A DNA stretch of 52,383 nt, taken from IMG/VR virus record IMGVR_UViG_3300033145_003438, positions 1 through 52,383 of that record. The stretch is one strand, 5' to 3'. The translations under genes were made by a program, and so were the position numbers. This DNA comes from a virus. The notes under the pieces were generated by a model. It did not search any database and was not told the DNA's origin. It saw only the letters and a program-made list of their open reading frames with translations. Shown here piece after piece: positions 42,856 through 50,903 of this stretch. Positions within the stretch are counted from its first letter, which is position 1; every line of letters begins with the position of its first letter.

Positions 42856-42909
42856 TGGTGGGCCGTCCGAGAATCGAACTCGGAACCTACTGATTAAGAG
42901 TTATCCGGC
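42856..42909 (-). other. attachment site core (3' part of tRNA-Lys, anticodon CTT)
   Basis: On the minus strand CTCTTAA (anticodon CTT in a 7-base loop) is followed by the 3' half of the anticodon stem, an extra loop, a perfect T arm (CCGAG-TTCGATT-CTCGG) and ACGGCCC plus CCA. The 5' half of the tRNA (D arm, acceptor 5' strand) is absent: the sequence becomes unrelated before the anticodon loop. This is a typical tRNA 3'-end core that restores a host tRNA after integration. It is just downstream of the integrase gene with phage genes on both sides, so it is attP. Confidence 0.85.
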
Positions 42910-42970
42910 GATTTCAATTATTTCAAATACTTAAAATCCATTGTTCGCATTTTGTCCGCATAACGTGCGT

Positions 42971-43951
42971 TCAATATGAGAACTTTCTCCCCTCCCTCTT
43001 GAGCGTCTCCTGTAAAATCTTTGCGTAAATTTCGGTTGTTTTTATATCAACATGCCCGAGCCATTCCTTGACGACCTCAAGGGCAATCCCGCTTTTTAAC
43101 ATCTGCGTGCCGAATGTATGCCGGGTGTGGTGAAGGTGAACATCCTCAATACCGCATGCCCTGGCGATCACCTTAAACGCTTTGGTATACTTTGACAGGT
43201 CGTTCCAATGGGTGAAAACATATCCGATGTCTTTTTCCTGGCCCATAGCCTCTTTTGTTCCGGACAGGATAGGTATGGTTCTTTCTTTATCGCCTTTTCC
43301 GATCAGCCGCAGGGTATCACCGTGGACATCCTGCCATTTCAGCCGGGCTATTTCTTCTCTACGAGCTCCGGTCCAAAGAGCAAATTTAATTACCCGGTAC
43401 ATTTCATAATTATTTTTCGTGGCATATTTGAGCATATTTTCGCGTTCTTTGTCGGTCAATATTCTCGGATGCCGTTCCGGGAGCTTGAACTCGACAACCG
43501 GCACTTTCTTTTTAATGTCACCCCAAGCATGGGCCTTATTCAAAATGCCCCTGATATGCCGGAGGTATGTATTGACAGATACTTTTTTAACCCTTCTGGT
43601 CAAGCAGATAGCCTTAAATTCGTCTATTTTATGTTCATTGATACGTGAGAGTAGGGTAGAGGCTCCAAACGCCTCAGAGAGCAGCTTGAAGGCCAGTTCA
43701 TAGGCTTCAATGGTCTTGTCTGATATGTCGGTGTGTTTCAGGAAAAAGCGATCCTTGAATTGTTTAATGGTAATCCGTTTTTTATCGTCAAGTTCTTCAA
43801 GTTTGCCCTTTAAATATTTGCGCTTCATTATATTATAAAGCGCCGTGGCCTCTCGTTTGTTTTTGGTTTTGAGAGCACGCGGTTTATCGCGCTCAAACTC
43901 GTAATAGTAATATCCGTTTTTTCTTTTAAATAGTCGCATGGATATTTTCAT
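42971..43951 (-). CDS. int: tyrosine recombinase (phage integrase)
   Basis: The 326-residue product has an N-terminal DNA-binding and SAM-like domain with YEFERDKPRALKTKNKREA at about 17-35. The C-terminal catalytic domain contains LWTGARREEIARLKWQDV (Arg of the first catalytic box, about 195-212), HLHHTRHTFGTQML (His-x-x-Arg, about 273-286) and WLGHVDIKTTEIYAKI (His and the Tyr nucleophile, about 299-314). It integrates the phage at the tRNA-Lys site located 60 bp downstream of its stop. The excisionase-like gene lies directly upstream. Confidence 0.93.
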   Translation of the reverse strand: MKISMRLFKRKNGYYYYEFERDKPRALKTKNKREATALYNIMKRKYLKGKLEELDDKKRITIKQFKDRFFLKHTDISDKTIEAYELAFKLLSEAFGASTLLSRINEHKIDEFKAICLTRRVKKVSVNTYLRHIRGILNKAHAWGDIKKKVPVVEFKLPERHPRILTDKERENMLKYATKNNYEMYRVIKFALWTGARREEIARLKWQDVHGDTLRLIGKGDKERTIPILSGTKEAMGQEKDIGYVFTHWNDLSKYTKAFKVIARACGIEDVHLHHTRHTFGTQMLKSGIALEVVKEWLGHVDIKTTEIYAKILQETLKREGRKFSY

Positions 43952-43952
43952 A

Positions 43953-44198
43953 TTATCCTGTCCTCAACAATGCAAGTGCTTTATCTTCCAGGTATCCGGC
44001 TTGGTTGTTTCGATACTCATCGATGGAATATCTATCGAATATCCAATCACCGCGCTTTGAATCGGGATCTTGGAAGCCTTTAATGTGGCCCTCTTCGGCC
44101 AGTTGTTTGAGGCGCTCCTTGCCGATGGACGCCCATGCAGCGGCTTGTTTCAGCTTTAACCACCTGGGCCATTCTTTATATGTGGAGGGATTATTCAA
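43953..44198 (-). CDS. excisionase-like helix-turn-helix protein
   Basis: The 81-residue product has a MerR/excisionase-type DNA-binding pattern: WLKLKQAAAWASIGKERLKQLAEEGHI (about residues 13-39), then a wing and RYSIDEYRNNQ. Such proteins control integrase direction. It is immediately upstream of the integrase gene. Its start is TTG at 44198, just after the preceding stop, without an obvious ribosome binding site, so translation may be coupled. Assignment as an excisionase is from fold and position. Confidence 0.72.
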   Translation of the reverse strand: MNNPSTYKEWPRWLKLKQAAAWASIGKERLKQLAEEGHIKGFQDPDSKRGDWIFDRYSIDEYRNNQAGYLEDKALALLRTG

Positions 44199-44199
44199 C

Positions 44200-44394
44200 T
44201 TAATTCAACCATTCAACAGCTTCGTCGTATGCCTCTTCATATCCATTGCCTATGCGTTGATAGAGGGCCTTTTGCATGTCTCCCGGGAGTTGCTTGTAAC
44301 AAGGAAAACAAAAGGATCTCATTTTCTGTTTTGACCTTCCGCATTGACATTCTCCGCTTTTGAGCTCGTTCGAGTAGAATTTAAAATCTTTCAC
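44200..44394 (-). CDS. small zinc-motif protein (64 residues)
   Basis: The GTG at 44394, five bases after GGAG, is preferred and overlaps the end of the methyltransferase gene by 14 bases. A GTG at 44427 would add 11 residues. The product has CQCGRS and CFPCYKQ, i.e. two cysteine pairs (about residues 16-18 and 29-32), then a helical, acidic tail. No family is recognised. Confidence 0.6.
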   Translation of the reverse strand: MKDFKFYSNELKSGECQCGRSKQKMRSFCFPCYKQLPGDMQKALYQRIGNGYEEAYDEAVEWLN

Positions 44395-45184
44395 AATATC
44401 TCCAATTGTGGTGGTAAAAGCCTTCACCGCCGTTATTGCCGTTGCCAGCTGTATTAACGGCTTCGAGCAGGGCTTTTCTTTCCAGAACCGGCAAAGACAT
44501 CAATCTTTTGGCCCAACGGTCTTTTCGCCTCTTGATCCGTTCCCTATCCCTGTAATCCCTTCCCAGATACTTGTAATCATGCAGTTCGGTCGGTTTCGGA
44601 TAATTCATCCAGACCCATTCCCGGGCTTTGCCCTGGCGTGTGCTGGCCTCAAAAGTCATTGATCGCCAATTCCAGAGGGTTGTGTGGTAGAGCTCAGAAA
44701 AATATCCGGAGATCATCACCATGCAGGGAAGAGAGATCAGGGCATTCAACAGGCCGATATGATCGTCCCGGGTCATTTCAAAGTTATACCTGGTGTCAGA
44801 TTTTCTGGTGTTGTGAAGATAGGGGGGATCCGCGTAAACGAATGTACGATTATTGATTAACAGTTCATCGCCCCACTTTTTATTCAACCACCTGGTTGCA
44901 TCGCTATTTACGATGGTAAGCGATCGCGTACTTTTCCATTGGTCGACAACCTCCGGATCCACATCAATACCAATATTCTTATGTGCTGGTTTTTTATATC
45001 TCATGACCGCACCGGCCCCTAAATGAGATTCAATATAAATGTCATGCGAGGGGATCTGGTTTATCAGCGTTTGATAGACTCCTGCACCGGCTTTGCCCCC
45101 GAAATAGCTTCCAGATCCCGTACCGCTATTTATGGCGGTTAGGTCCTCATCGTTGTATGTGGTGGTGGCTGCCGGTATCATCAT
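44381..45184 (-). CDS. DNA adenine-N6 methyltransferase (Dam/D12 class)
   Basis: The 267-residue product has the FGGKAGAGVY motif I (about 28-37), ESHLGAGAVMRYKKP (about 51-65) and the catalytic DPPY motif (FVYADPPYLHN, about 115-125). It transfers a methyl group from S-adenosylmethionine to adenine in a short DNA site. It may protect phage DNA from restriction. No restriction gene is next to it. The last bases overlap the zinc-motif gene. Confidence 0.9.
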   Translation of the reverse strand: MMIPAATTTYNDEDLTAINSGTGSGSYFGGKAGAGVYQTLINQIPSHDIYIESHLGAGAVMRYKKPAHKNIGIDVDPEVVDQWKSTRSLTIVNSDATRWLNKKWGDELLINNRTFVYADPPYLHNTRKSDTRYNFEMTRDDHIGLLNALISLPCMVMISGYFSELYHTTLWNWRSMTFEASTRQGKAREWVWMNYPKPTELHDYKYLGRDYRDRERIKRRKDRWAKRLMSLPVLERKALLEAVNTAGNGNNGGEGFYHHNWRYCERF

Positions 45185-45196
45185 TTTTTATTGAGA

Positions 45197-45245
45197 CCCC
45201 TGTTCAGACATCGGCCTGCCCGATGCTTACTTGACCCGTCAGGGG
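45197..45245 (-). promoter_or_regulatory. nested stem-loop in the leader of the methyltransferase gene
   Basis: CCCCTG (45197-45202) pairs with CAGGGG (45240-45245). Inside it CATCGG (45209-45214) pairs with CCGATG (45220-45225). No T run follows in the leftward direction. It lies in the 79-bp gap between helicase and methyltransferase genes and could act as an attenuator or RNA-processing structure. Confidence 0.4.
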
Positions 45246-45263
45246 AGCCGGGTGGAGGTATGC

Positions 45264-47921
45264 CTATGCCTCAATATTAGCGCGTTGAGGCTCGCGCGAC
45301 TGAATATCCATTTCTTTGATAAATCGTGATATCGGGTTATGATAAATCTTGCCCGATTTGCTTTCCTTGGTTTCCGGTCGGGCTGTGAGGATCAAGTGAT
45401 CTTCGGCCCTGGTGACCGCTACGTAGCAAAGGCGGCGTTCATCCTCTATATTATCAGAGGATATCGCCTGTTTTGAGGGGAGAAGGCCCTCGTTCATGCC
45501 GGCTATGATGACAATCGGGAACTCAAGGCCTTTCGCGCCATGGATCGTCATCAGTTGGATCCCTTCAGTTTCTTCGGTGATTTCATCCTGCAGGTCATAG
45601 GTGGCCAACCAGTCAAGATATAGAATGATTGGGCCTACTTCGCTCGGAATGTCTTTCATTTTCGGGTGATCATTTTCCCATTTCAGAATAAAATCACAGA
45701 TATCCTTGGTGTTAAATAGCACGCCTAAAGATTCCCCCATAATGCGAACCAGTCCACCAAGGTCGTGTGACCGGGAGGCAATTTCAATATCACGCCACCA
45801 CGACTCTCTGTAGTTATCTTTCCATGCCTGAAAATGGCTTTTTCCTTCCATAATTGACCGAAATCGAACCTTGCTATATTCCCCATCGCTTAAATTAATG
45901 AAGTCCTTAATCAACAGAAATGCAAAGTTGTCATAGGGATTGACGATCAATTTCAAAACAGCGTGGAATCGTCTGAACTCTTCTGACCTGGTGAGCTCAG
46001 TTTTGCGGCCCACATAGGTATGCGGAACATTTTCTTCCTTTAGTATGGAAGAAAGTTTCTTTAATAGGATGTGGTTTCTCGACAAGATCGCCATGTCCTT
46101 TAGGTCAAAGGCTTCCAGTTCAACAATTCCCTTCAGGTATCCGGCCAGGAAGTTACTATCGAAGTTTCGTTTTACGGTGACCACATCCTTGTTGGAATTC
46201 CTGGTGGCAATCATGGTCTTTTCAAGGCGTGATGAATTGTTGACGATCAGTTGATTTGCTGAATAAACAATGTCCAAGTCAGACCGGTAATTTAGTTCAA
46301 GACGATAAATGTCGAATTCGTCTTGGTGTTCCAGAAGATATTCCGGTACGGCACCGCGAAAGGAATAGATGCTATTGCAAGTACAAAGGCCGTCGGCAAC
46401 GTAGGTGTGATATTTTTCAACATCTAAGCTATAAACAGACAATTTTTCTACATTCTCAAACGATATGTCTTTTATCGGGGACCATTTTATAAAACGGGTG
46501 CCTTCTTTTTGCGGAAGACAAAAGAATCCTGCCCTCAAATTATGGGTAGATATCTGAAAAATTGTTTTCCCCCCCTGCTTTTTATGGTCGCCGTTATTAT
46601 TAAAAAATGGGTGTGCCATACTAAGTTTATGATCGGAAAGAATTTTCTTTGCGTTTGTTTCCAGGTGCCACAAAGAATTAAAAACATAATCGATTCCTTC
46701 TTGGTCATAGTATTTGGCATTATTGGTGGCTTTAAATGTGATGGTGGGTATTCCATACTGCGCAGCCAAGATGCTTTCCAATAGAGATGCTTGTTTTTTT
46801 GTATCGCAAAATCTTAATATCCAAGCACAATCTGCGCCTTCAAGGCGAACGCGAGTATAAAAATGAATGCCCGGGTGTCCGTTCCTGAATAGTTGGCACC
46901 ATCCTATTCTAAATCGATTTCCTTTTTTCATTAAATAGACAACATTCCACTTGTGGTCCCTTGCCCAATCTGACCATTTCACATACCATTTATGATTATC
47001 GGTACACGATGTTGCCTTACCTCCTTTAACCCTGATCGTCCTAAGAATTCCTGTAAATTTTCTTTTTTTGATTGAAAATTTATATCCTTTGTTATGGCCG
47101 CCATAAATCATGGCGTCATGTTTGCAATATACCTTCAATTCGTCCTTTTCAGGATCAAGTGATTCAATTGGCTTCGCTCCATTGGTAGTAATAACCATCG
47201 TCCCTTCAGGTTGGCATTGATCGATGTCACCCACCACAAAGAGGGATGCACCGAACGCCTCAACCATTTTGTTGATGATTCTCCACTGAAGGGGATCGAT
47301 GTCCTGAACTTCGTCGACAAGGATATGTTTGTAATGAAGATGCTTTGCCATGGTATCGATGAGCATTTCCAGGCCGATCAGGAGGCCGCCGTAGGTCAAT
47401 GAGTTGTTTTCGCGGCAACGAGCCATAAAAGCTTTGAACAGAGGATAGGTTTTATCCAACTCATTCGGAACAATTCCTTTTTGATAATAATTATTTAAAG
47501 TAAGATCGATGTCCGCCTTCTTGGGATTCCAACCCTTTTTAAAGACTCCCATTTCTTTGGCGATTTCTTTTAGGAGAAAGGCCTCTTCCCATGCCCCATA
47601 TACTGTAATAGAGTTCGGCCGCATGCCGATGATCTCCCCGAACCGATGGAGCATGCTCAATGCCAGTGAGTGCATGGTTCCCATGGTGACGTTATGGGCG
47701 GTCGACCCCAGGCGGTCTTCAAGACGGGTTTTCATCTCCTGGGCGGCTTTTCTGGTGAAGGTGAACGAAAGAATTTCATAGGGCGAAACTTTTTCATCTT
47801 CAACCAGGTGCGCTATTCGTTCGGTCAGAACTCGAGTCTTTCCTGATCCGGCCCCGGCCAAAACGAGCACACTTTTTCCTTTGGCGAATACGGCTTTTTC
47901 TTGGTTTTTGTCTAATTGCAT
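45264..47921 (-). CDS. UvrD/Rep-family helicase (contains an intein)
   Basis: The 885-residue precursor is a 3'-5' superfamily 1 helicase. Motifs are Q (LDKNQEKAVF), Walker A (AGAGSGKT, about residues 21-28), motif II (VDEVQDID, about 203-210), motif III (VVGDIDQ then SIYSFRGA, split by the intein), and motifs V/VI (MTIHGAKGLEFP and RRLCYVAVTRAEDH). Removal of the 281-residue intein (236-516) leaves a 604-residue helicase, short for UvrD but normal for phage versions. It would unwind DNA in replication or repair. The ATG overlaps the stop of the upstream HNH gene. Confidence 0.92.
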   Translation of the reverse strand: MQLDKNQEKAVFAKGKSVLVLAGAGSGKTRVLTERIAHLVEDEKVSPYEILSFTFTRKAAQEMKTRLEDRLGSTAHNVTMGTMHSLALSMLHRFGEIIGMRPNSITVYGAWEEAFLLKEIAKEMGVFKKGWNPKKADIDLTLNNYYQKGIVPNELDKTYPLFKAFMARCRENNSLTYGGLLIGLEMLIDTMAKHLHYKHILVDEVQDIDPLQWRIINKMVEAFGASLFVVGDIDQCQPEGTMVITTNGAKPIESLDPEKDELKVYCKHDAMIYGGHNKGYKFSIKKRKFTGILRTIRVKGGKATSCTDNHKWYVKWSDWARDHKWNVVYLMKKGNRFRIGWCQLFRNGHPGIHFYTRVRLEGADCAWILRFCDTKKQASLLESILAAQYGIPTITFKATNNAKYYDQEGIDYVFNSLWHLETNAKKILSDHKLSMAHPFFNNNGDHKKQGGKTIFQISTHNLRAGFFCLPQKEGTRFIKWSPIKDISFENVEKLSVYSLDVEKYHTYVADGLCTCNSIYSFRGAVPEYLLEHQDEFDIYRLELNYRSDLDIVYSANQLIVNNSSRLEKTMIATRNSNKDVVTVKRNFDSNFLAGYLKGIVELEAFDLKDMAILSRNHILLKKLSSILKEENVPHTYVGRKTELTRSEEFRRFHAVLKLIVNPYDNFAFLLIKDFINLSDGEYSKVRFRSIMEGKSHFQAWKDNYRESWWRDIEIASRSHDLGGLVRIMGESLGVLFNTKDICDFILKWENDHPKMKDIPSEVGPIILYLDWLATYDLQDEITEETEGIQLMTIHGAKGLEFPIVIIAGMNEGLLPSKQAISSDNIEDERRLCYVAVTRAEDHLILTARPETKESKSGKIYHNPISRFIKEMDIQSREPQRANIEA
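46374..47216 (-). mobile_element. intein inserted in helicase motif III
   Basis: The in-frame 281-residue insertion begins with Cys236 (CQPEGTMVITTNG, block A), has a block B-type SCTDNHKWYV and ends with VYSLDVEKYHTYVADG and LCTCN before Ser517 (+1). It interrupts GDIDQ|SIYSFRGA, a motif III residue run that must be contiguous for ATPase coupling, so excision is required. The penultimate residue is Cys, not the usual His. The middle part (FRIGWCQLF, then ADCAWILRF and YGIPTITF) shows no LAGLIDADG or HNH motif; it may be a degenerate endonuclease or a separate linker. Confidence 0.85.
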
Positions 47922-48253
47922 AGTTCCCCCTTTTCATAGTACCTCCGAGTTTTTGAATCATAGTTGAGTAGGTCTTTTTTCATATGGCAGGGCAGGCACA
48001 GTAAATTGCAGTTTTCAAATGTGTCCAACCGAAGGATGCTTCGTTTAATGACATGATCAATGGTGAGCTGTCTGGGCTTGAATTTTTTAAGACAGGCACG
48101 ACAAGTATAATTTTGAAGCAGCATTACTTGTTTCTTGAATTTGCTATATGCGTGACCCTTACCCAGGTTGACGGCCTGTTTTGGAACGGCAAACCCCGTC
48201 CAGTCCACCGGCAGTTTCCTTCTGGGTTTTATTTTGGGATCAGGAATTATCAT
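47912..48253 (-). CDS. HNH endonuclease (113 residues)
   Basis: The product has YTCRACLKKF (C..C), LTIDHVIKRSI (the H of HNH, about residues 68-78), then ENCNLLCLPCHMKKD (N, C..C, H). It may be a homing nuclease or a DNA-processing enzyme. It lies between the helicase and the AP2-HNH gene with overlaps of 10 and 4 bases, so it is translated as part of the operon. Confidence 0.85.
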   Translation of the reverse strand: MIIPDPKIKPRRKLPVDWTGFAVPKQAVNLGKGHAYSKFKKQVMLLQNYTCRACLKKFKPRQLTIDHVIKRSILRLDTFENCNLLCLPCHMKKDLLNYDSKTRRYYEKGELCN

Positions 48254-48927
48254 TTTGTTGGATTTAAATATGCTGTTTCGCCATGATAAGTTTTGGCGGC
48301 TTCATTATATGCCTTGGCAGCTTCTTTTCGGTTTTTATAAAGACCAAGGTGAATTTGTTTGTGGTTAACCGTGATATAGGCTCTCCATTTATTAGTTGGC
48401 TTGTGCATGGACACACCTTTATATTTGCCAATCGGTGGTTTTTGAATCATAGCGAGTCGTGAATTTTCTTTATTTGATAGCCAGCGACAATTTTTGGGTT
48501 CGTAGCTTCGACTAGAATCAATACGATCTATCGTAAGGATATCATTATATCCGTTGCTGTCAGCCCAGTCTTTAAACGCCAAGAAGTCCTTTTTCCACTC
48601 ATCACAGACGATAACGCCTTTCCCACCGTAGTTTTTGTATTGATGGTCATTGGGGTTGCTGCATCGGTAGTTCATTTGTCCCCAAATTCGGTAAAGTCGG
48701 GTTTTAGTCATCCCATGTTTAAACGTTCGTTTCGCCGTTGCTTCGCTAAGCAGACACCCGCAACTTCTGGTATTTCCAGAAACCAAGCTTCTGGCAAGGA
48801 CTACGCTTGTGTTGCCACAATCGCATTGGCACTTCCATAATATCTCACGGAATCTGGTTATGCCTTTTTTGCGGACGACCAACAGCCTTCCAAATTTTTT
48901 TCCAATAAGATTTAATTTTTTACCCAT
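48250..48927 (-). CDS. HNH homing endonuclease with AP2 domain
   Basis: The 225-residue product has an N-terminal zinc motif (CQCDCGNTSV then RSCGC), a central HNH-type domain (YRIWGQMNYRCSNPN, YKNYGGKGVIVCDEW, TIDRIDSSRSYEPKNCRW), and a C-terminal AP2 DNA-binding domain (GKYKGVSMHKPTNKWRAYI, then LGLYKNRKEAAKAYNEAA). This is the AP2-HNH type of free-standing mobile endonuclease. It fits exactly between two genes with short overlaps. It may have been acquired as a selfish gene. Confidence 0.86.
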   Translation of the reverse strand: MGKKLNLIGKKFGRLLVVRKKGITRFREILWKCQCDCGNTSVVLARSLVSGNTRSCGCLLSEATAKRTFKHGMTKTRLYRIWGQMNYRCSNPNDHQYKNYGGKGVIVCDEWKKDFLAFKDWADSNGYNDILTIDRIDSSRSYEPKNCRWLSNKENSRLAMIQKPPIGKYKGVSMHKPTNKWRAYITVNHKQIHLGLYKNRKEAAKAYNEAAKTYHGETAYLNPTK

Positions 48928-49318
48928 TGTTCAAACCTTCGTTTGGATCAGGTAAATAGACACCATGTTCGATGCTCGCCCATCGCTGAATGCGTTCTAT
49001 ATAATCAACAAATTCTTTGGTGTTGAGCCTTGTCGTGCTTTTGACTGTTGGCAGGGGTGATTCGTGCTTTCTGAGAAAATGCCACTTTAAGGCTTCGTGC
49101 ATTTCTTCCTTTTCGTACCCAAAATGATCTCCCAGGGTTTTGATAATAACACCCCAGTAATAAGCGTTTTGTTCCAAAGAACGGTCCTTCTTGGGCGTCC
49201 GAATCTCAACTTCAAGGTCATCCCCGTTCCGGAACCTTTTTAGGAATTTCCGGAGCTCGGGTTTGTCCTCGATAATGAGTTTCAGATTAAAAACGGTGCT
49301 TTTGAAGGTTTGTTTCAT
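48920..49318 (-). CDS. NinB/Orf-like recombination protein
   Basis: The 132-residue product matches the NinB family by pattern: RSLEQNAYYWGVIIKTLGDH (about 47-66), FGYEKEEMHEALKWHFLRKH (about 67-86) and STTRLNTKEFVDYIERIQRW (about 93-112), ending in a proline-rich DPNEG region. NinB/Orf acts like RecFOR in phage homologous recombination. It is in an operon with the Rad50-like ATPase and the helicase, consistent with that role. Confidence 0.85.
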   Translation of the reverse strand: MKQTFKSTVFNLKLIIEDKPELRKFLKRFRNGDDLEVEIRTPKKDRSLEQNAYYWGVIIKTLGDHFGYEKEEMHEALKWHFLRKHESPLPTVKSTTRLNTKEFVDYIERIQRWASIEHGVYLPDPNEGLNNG

Positions 49319-49863
49319 AATTCGGTTACTGTAAATCCTTCTGGAATTGCACCGCTTGATGAATGACAGGTATTTACAATCACCTGAGGACCATCGATGT
49401 TCGAAAGCTGCTCAAGTAAACCGGCGAGTCGGTCTTCGTCTGTTTCCGCAGCTTCATAAATCAGAACATCGGCCTGCAGCGCATGAGACAAAGCACCATC
49501 GAAAACGATCCTTTCGCCACCGGATAAGCCGTTATATGGTTTAATCTGTCCATCGATCTCCCACCCGAAAAAGACTTTGCCGTTTATCGTAAAAACGGCG
49601 ACCCCTTCCGGAAGAACCTCGTTCATCTTTTTTGTGAGTGCCGCCGCGGTCGACGCAACAGCTTCCGCTTTCTGGCCTTTCAATTCGGCCAGTTCATCTT
49701 TCATTGCGGAAACGTCGTCCTCCAGGGGTGTGATCTCTACACGGTTTTTCTCGATCTGTTCGTCCAATCCCTGGGCTTTGAGAAACAGGGCTTCCTTTGC
49801 TCGGAGATTCTTTCCCTTTGTTTCCAGGCCTTTTAATTTGTCTTGCATTAATTGAATATCCAT
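49315..49863 (-). CDS. Rad50/SbcC-like ATPase, C-terminal half
   Basis: The ATG at 49863 follows AAAGGAGGCCGCCTA and shares a base with the stop of the upstream half (TAATG). The 182-residue product has a coiled-coil N-terminus, the ABC signature NGLSGGERIVFDGAL (about residues 114-128) and a Walker B-like VLIYEAAETD (about 137-146). It lacks Walker A, so it must pair with the product of the adjacent gene. Function: DNA end processing or recombination. Confidence 0.78.
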   Translation of the reverse strand: MDIQLMQDKLKGLETKGKNLRAKEALFLKAQGLDEQIEKNRVEITPLEDDVSAMKDELAELKGQKAEAVASTAAALTKKMNEVLPEGVAVFTINGKVFFGWEIDGQIKPYNGLSGGERIVFDGALSHALQADVLIYEAAETDEDRLAGLLEQLSNIDGPQVIVNTCHSSSGAIPEGFTVTEL

Positions 49864-50891
49864 TAGGCGGCCTCCTTTCTCAGAAAGAGCATGGACTCTT
49901 TTTTGCACTGAAGAACTACGGCCATAGCGTCTACCTTTTCAGCCACGGCCATAATGCGGTTGATGGAATCCAGAGGGTCCGGGGTTGTTGGAATGTTCGC
50001 TGTTTTCCTTTTAAGGGACGATTCAGCGTTTTGTCGGTTTCTTTCATCCGGATCCAACCGGCTCGAAGCAGACCCAATGCCCGGTGACTCGGTTTTTTTT
50101 TCCGGCTTCTCGGTGTCCCGGACATTCGCAGGGCCTCTATCGATCAACTTGGCTTTTCGTGCCTTCTCTTCCAGATCCCGTTTCTCTTCAGCCTCTTTTT
50201 CTGCCTTTTTTGTGGCTTCCAGGGCTGCAAGATCTTCCCGAGCCTTGGAAAGCTCGGCATTGCAAGCCTTGTATTCATCTTTAGTTTTACCTATTTCATC
50301 CCGAATCTCTGCCAGGGACCCGGAGGGAAGTTCGATTTCGGCCTTGGCCTTCATCAACTCAGAAACCACGCTTTCCTTGCCCTTGATGCTTTTTTGTTTG
50401 GATAAGAGGTCATAGGTTAGCTCCTCTATTTTGACATCCAGCTTAGATACATCGTCACCAGGCGGGAAAAGGTCGAACAGGTAATCGATCTTCTTTTGAT
50501 CGGAGAGGTCAAGAAATGCTTCCCCCAGATCAAGGATGGATGGAGCTCCGGCCTTGGCCATCTTTTCAATAAAGTCGGATTTGTTGGCCTTTCTCCTGTT
50601 GATGAGAAAGTCTTGCTTGACGGTTCCTTTTTTATCGCGGGAAAATCGTCTCAGGTAATGAGTCTTTTTGATCTCTCCCGACACAAACAGTTTTTCCCCG
50701 GCCCCGAAGTTGTCCAGGATCGCTGCGTTCTGCTTGGCTGTACCCGGAACATACCCCAAACAAAGAAGCATGAGCGCAATGGACCTGGCGCTTTTACCGG
50801 ACCCATTGCGGCCTATGATGAGATTCTTTTCAGAAAGATCCTGGGTGAAGTCCATACCCTTGAACCCTTCTGCTTTTATTTCTGTTATCAT
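49863..50891 (-). CDS. Rad50/SbcC-like ATPase, N-terminal half
   Basis: The 342-residue product has the N-terminal ABC ATPase region with Walker A GRNGSGKS (about residues 27-34), then FSRDKKGTVKQDF and a long coiled coil (about 150-250) ending in charged residues and PEKKTESPG. It has no signature or Walker B motif; the downstream gene supplies these. The normal Rad50/SbcC layout (Walker A, coiled coil, signature, Walker B) is thus split between two genes. No nuclease partner (SbcD-like) is visible in the window. Confidence 0.8.
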   Translation of the reverse strand: MITEIKAEGFKGMDFTQDLSEKNLIIGRNGSGKSARSIALMLLCLGYVPGTAKQNAAILDNFGAGEKLFVSGEIKKTHYLRRFSRDKKGTVKQDFLINRRKANKSDFIEKMAKAGAPSILDLGEAFLDLSDQKKIDYLFDLFPPGDDVSKLDVKIEELTYDLLSKQKSIKGKESVVSELMKAKAEIELPSGSLAEIRDEIGKTKDEYKACNAELSKAREDLAALEATKKAEKEAEEKRDLEEKARKAKLIDRGPANVRDTEKPEKKTESPGIGSASSRLDPDERNRQNAESSLKRKTANIPTTPDPLDSINRIMAVAEKVDAMAVVLQCKKESMLFLRKEAA

Positions 50892-50903
50892 GGTTACCCC
50901 CTG

